In this document: positions 6,325-6,609 of the stretch, piece after piece
Numbering within the stretch: position 1 is the first letter of the stretch
Layout: each line of letters opens with the position of its first letter
From: Oscillospiraceae bacterium
GTDB lineage: Bacteria > Bacillota_A > Clostridia > Oscillospirales > WRJC01
Direction: 5' to 3'
DNA length: 6,609 nt
NCBI GenBank assembly: GCA_009785015.1
Contig: WQXD01000213.1
Coordinates: forward strand, 1 to 6,609
Notes under the pieces: generated by a model
Told to the model about the DNA's origin: nothing
Seen by the model: the letters and a program-made list of their open reading frames with translations, nothing else
Databases searched by the model: none
Translations under genes and position numbers: made by a program

Positions 6325-6609
6325 TTATTGACTTACGACGACCAGCGACGTATAGCCGTCCATGCCGAATTGTGTTTTTTCCGCGGAGCGTATTATGTCC
6401 CCGGTTTGGTTGATTATCACAGAGAAACCGCCGTTGCCGGAAAGGTCGATTTTGTTTGCTTCCGGCGACGTGTTCACGACGAAATACACGCCTTTGCCGT
6501 CCTTTTTATAGTTTGAGACCCAAATGTTTTCAAGATCGTCCGCGGATATTTTTAATCCGGAGCCGGCTTTGTTTTTCAGAGCCGCGACCGGATTCTCCGA
6601 GAGCTTCAA
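6325..6609 (-). CDS. C-terminal part of an unidentified protein, possibly a glycoside hydrolase beta domain (N-terminus outside window)
   Basis: Ninety-four residues are visible before the stop at 6325-6327. The frame runs off the right edge, so the TTG at the edge is not a credible start. The visible part alternates charged and hydrophobic beta-strand-like stretches (KGVYFVVNTSPEANKIDL, GGFSVIINQTGDI) and ends in GYTSLVVVSQ. The pattern of an 'YFVVNTS' strand, a turn with Asn/Gly and a final S-L-V-V-V strand recalls the C-terminal beta-sandwich of several glycoside hydrolase families, but no family can be fixed and no catalytic residue is in view. It converges on the ABC operon, shares the hairpin at 6263-6284, and shows no sign of a functional link to the serpin-ABC cluster. 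Confidence 0.6.
   Translation of the reverse strand: MKLSENPVAALKNKAGSGLKISADDLENIWVSNYKKDGKGVYFVVNTSPEANKIDLSGNGGFSVIINQTGDIIRSAEKTQFGMDGYTSLVVVSQ

Noticed and set aside
6229..6516. 95-residue plus-strand open frame after the permease
   Set aside because: It starts inside the permease, runs through the hairpin at 6263-6284 and is antisense to the minus-strand gene, whose translation has coherent beta-strand patterns. The plus-strand product looks random and Cys/Arg/His-rich.

Overview
The window looks like a piece of chromosome from a Gram-positive, probably Clostridia-type (Bacillota) bacterium. The pointers are AGGAGG-type ribosome binding sites, tightly packed operons with 4-11 bp overlaps, an OmpR/PhoB-type regulator with a HAMP kinase next to an FtsX-type ABC exporter, and heavy use of ATA and AAA codons. 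This assignment is inference; no taxonomic marker gene is present.

Layout, left to right. (1) From the left edge to 1211, + strand: a serpin-family protease inhibitor whose reading frame is open to the edge and carries a lipobox-like Cys, so it is probably a surface lipoprotein with its extreme N-terminus outside the window. (2) 1201-2999, + strand: an OmpR/PhoB response regulator overlapping the serpin by 11 bp, then a membrane histidine kinase overlapping the regulator by 4 bp. The three genes are packed like one operon. (3) 3000-3141: a compact control region with four head-to-tail 11-bp repeats (consensus about TAAGAATCGGN), a perfect TATAAT, and an intrinsic terminator whose 5' arm overlaps that TATAAT. 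(4) 3142-6239, + strand: an ABC transporter made of a MacB/LolD/BceA-type ATPase and a 781-residue permease with two FtsX halves. (5) 6240-6324: a short intergenic stretch with a strong hairpin that best serves as terminator of the opposing gene. (6) 6325 to the right edge, - strand: the C-terminal end of an unidentified protein resembling the terminal beta domain of some glycoside hydrolases.

Working model (inference). The kinase senses an envelope or extracellular cue. The phosphorylated regulator binds the 11-bp repeats and drives the ABC transporter from its own promoter, while the overlapping terminator blocks read-through from the sensor operon. The lipoprotein serpin, apparently co-translated with the regulator, would link extracellular protease defence to this sensing and export module. 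The serpin-two-component-ABC combination and the promoter/terminator overlap are the most interesting parts of the window.
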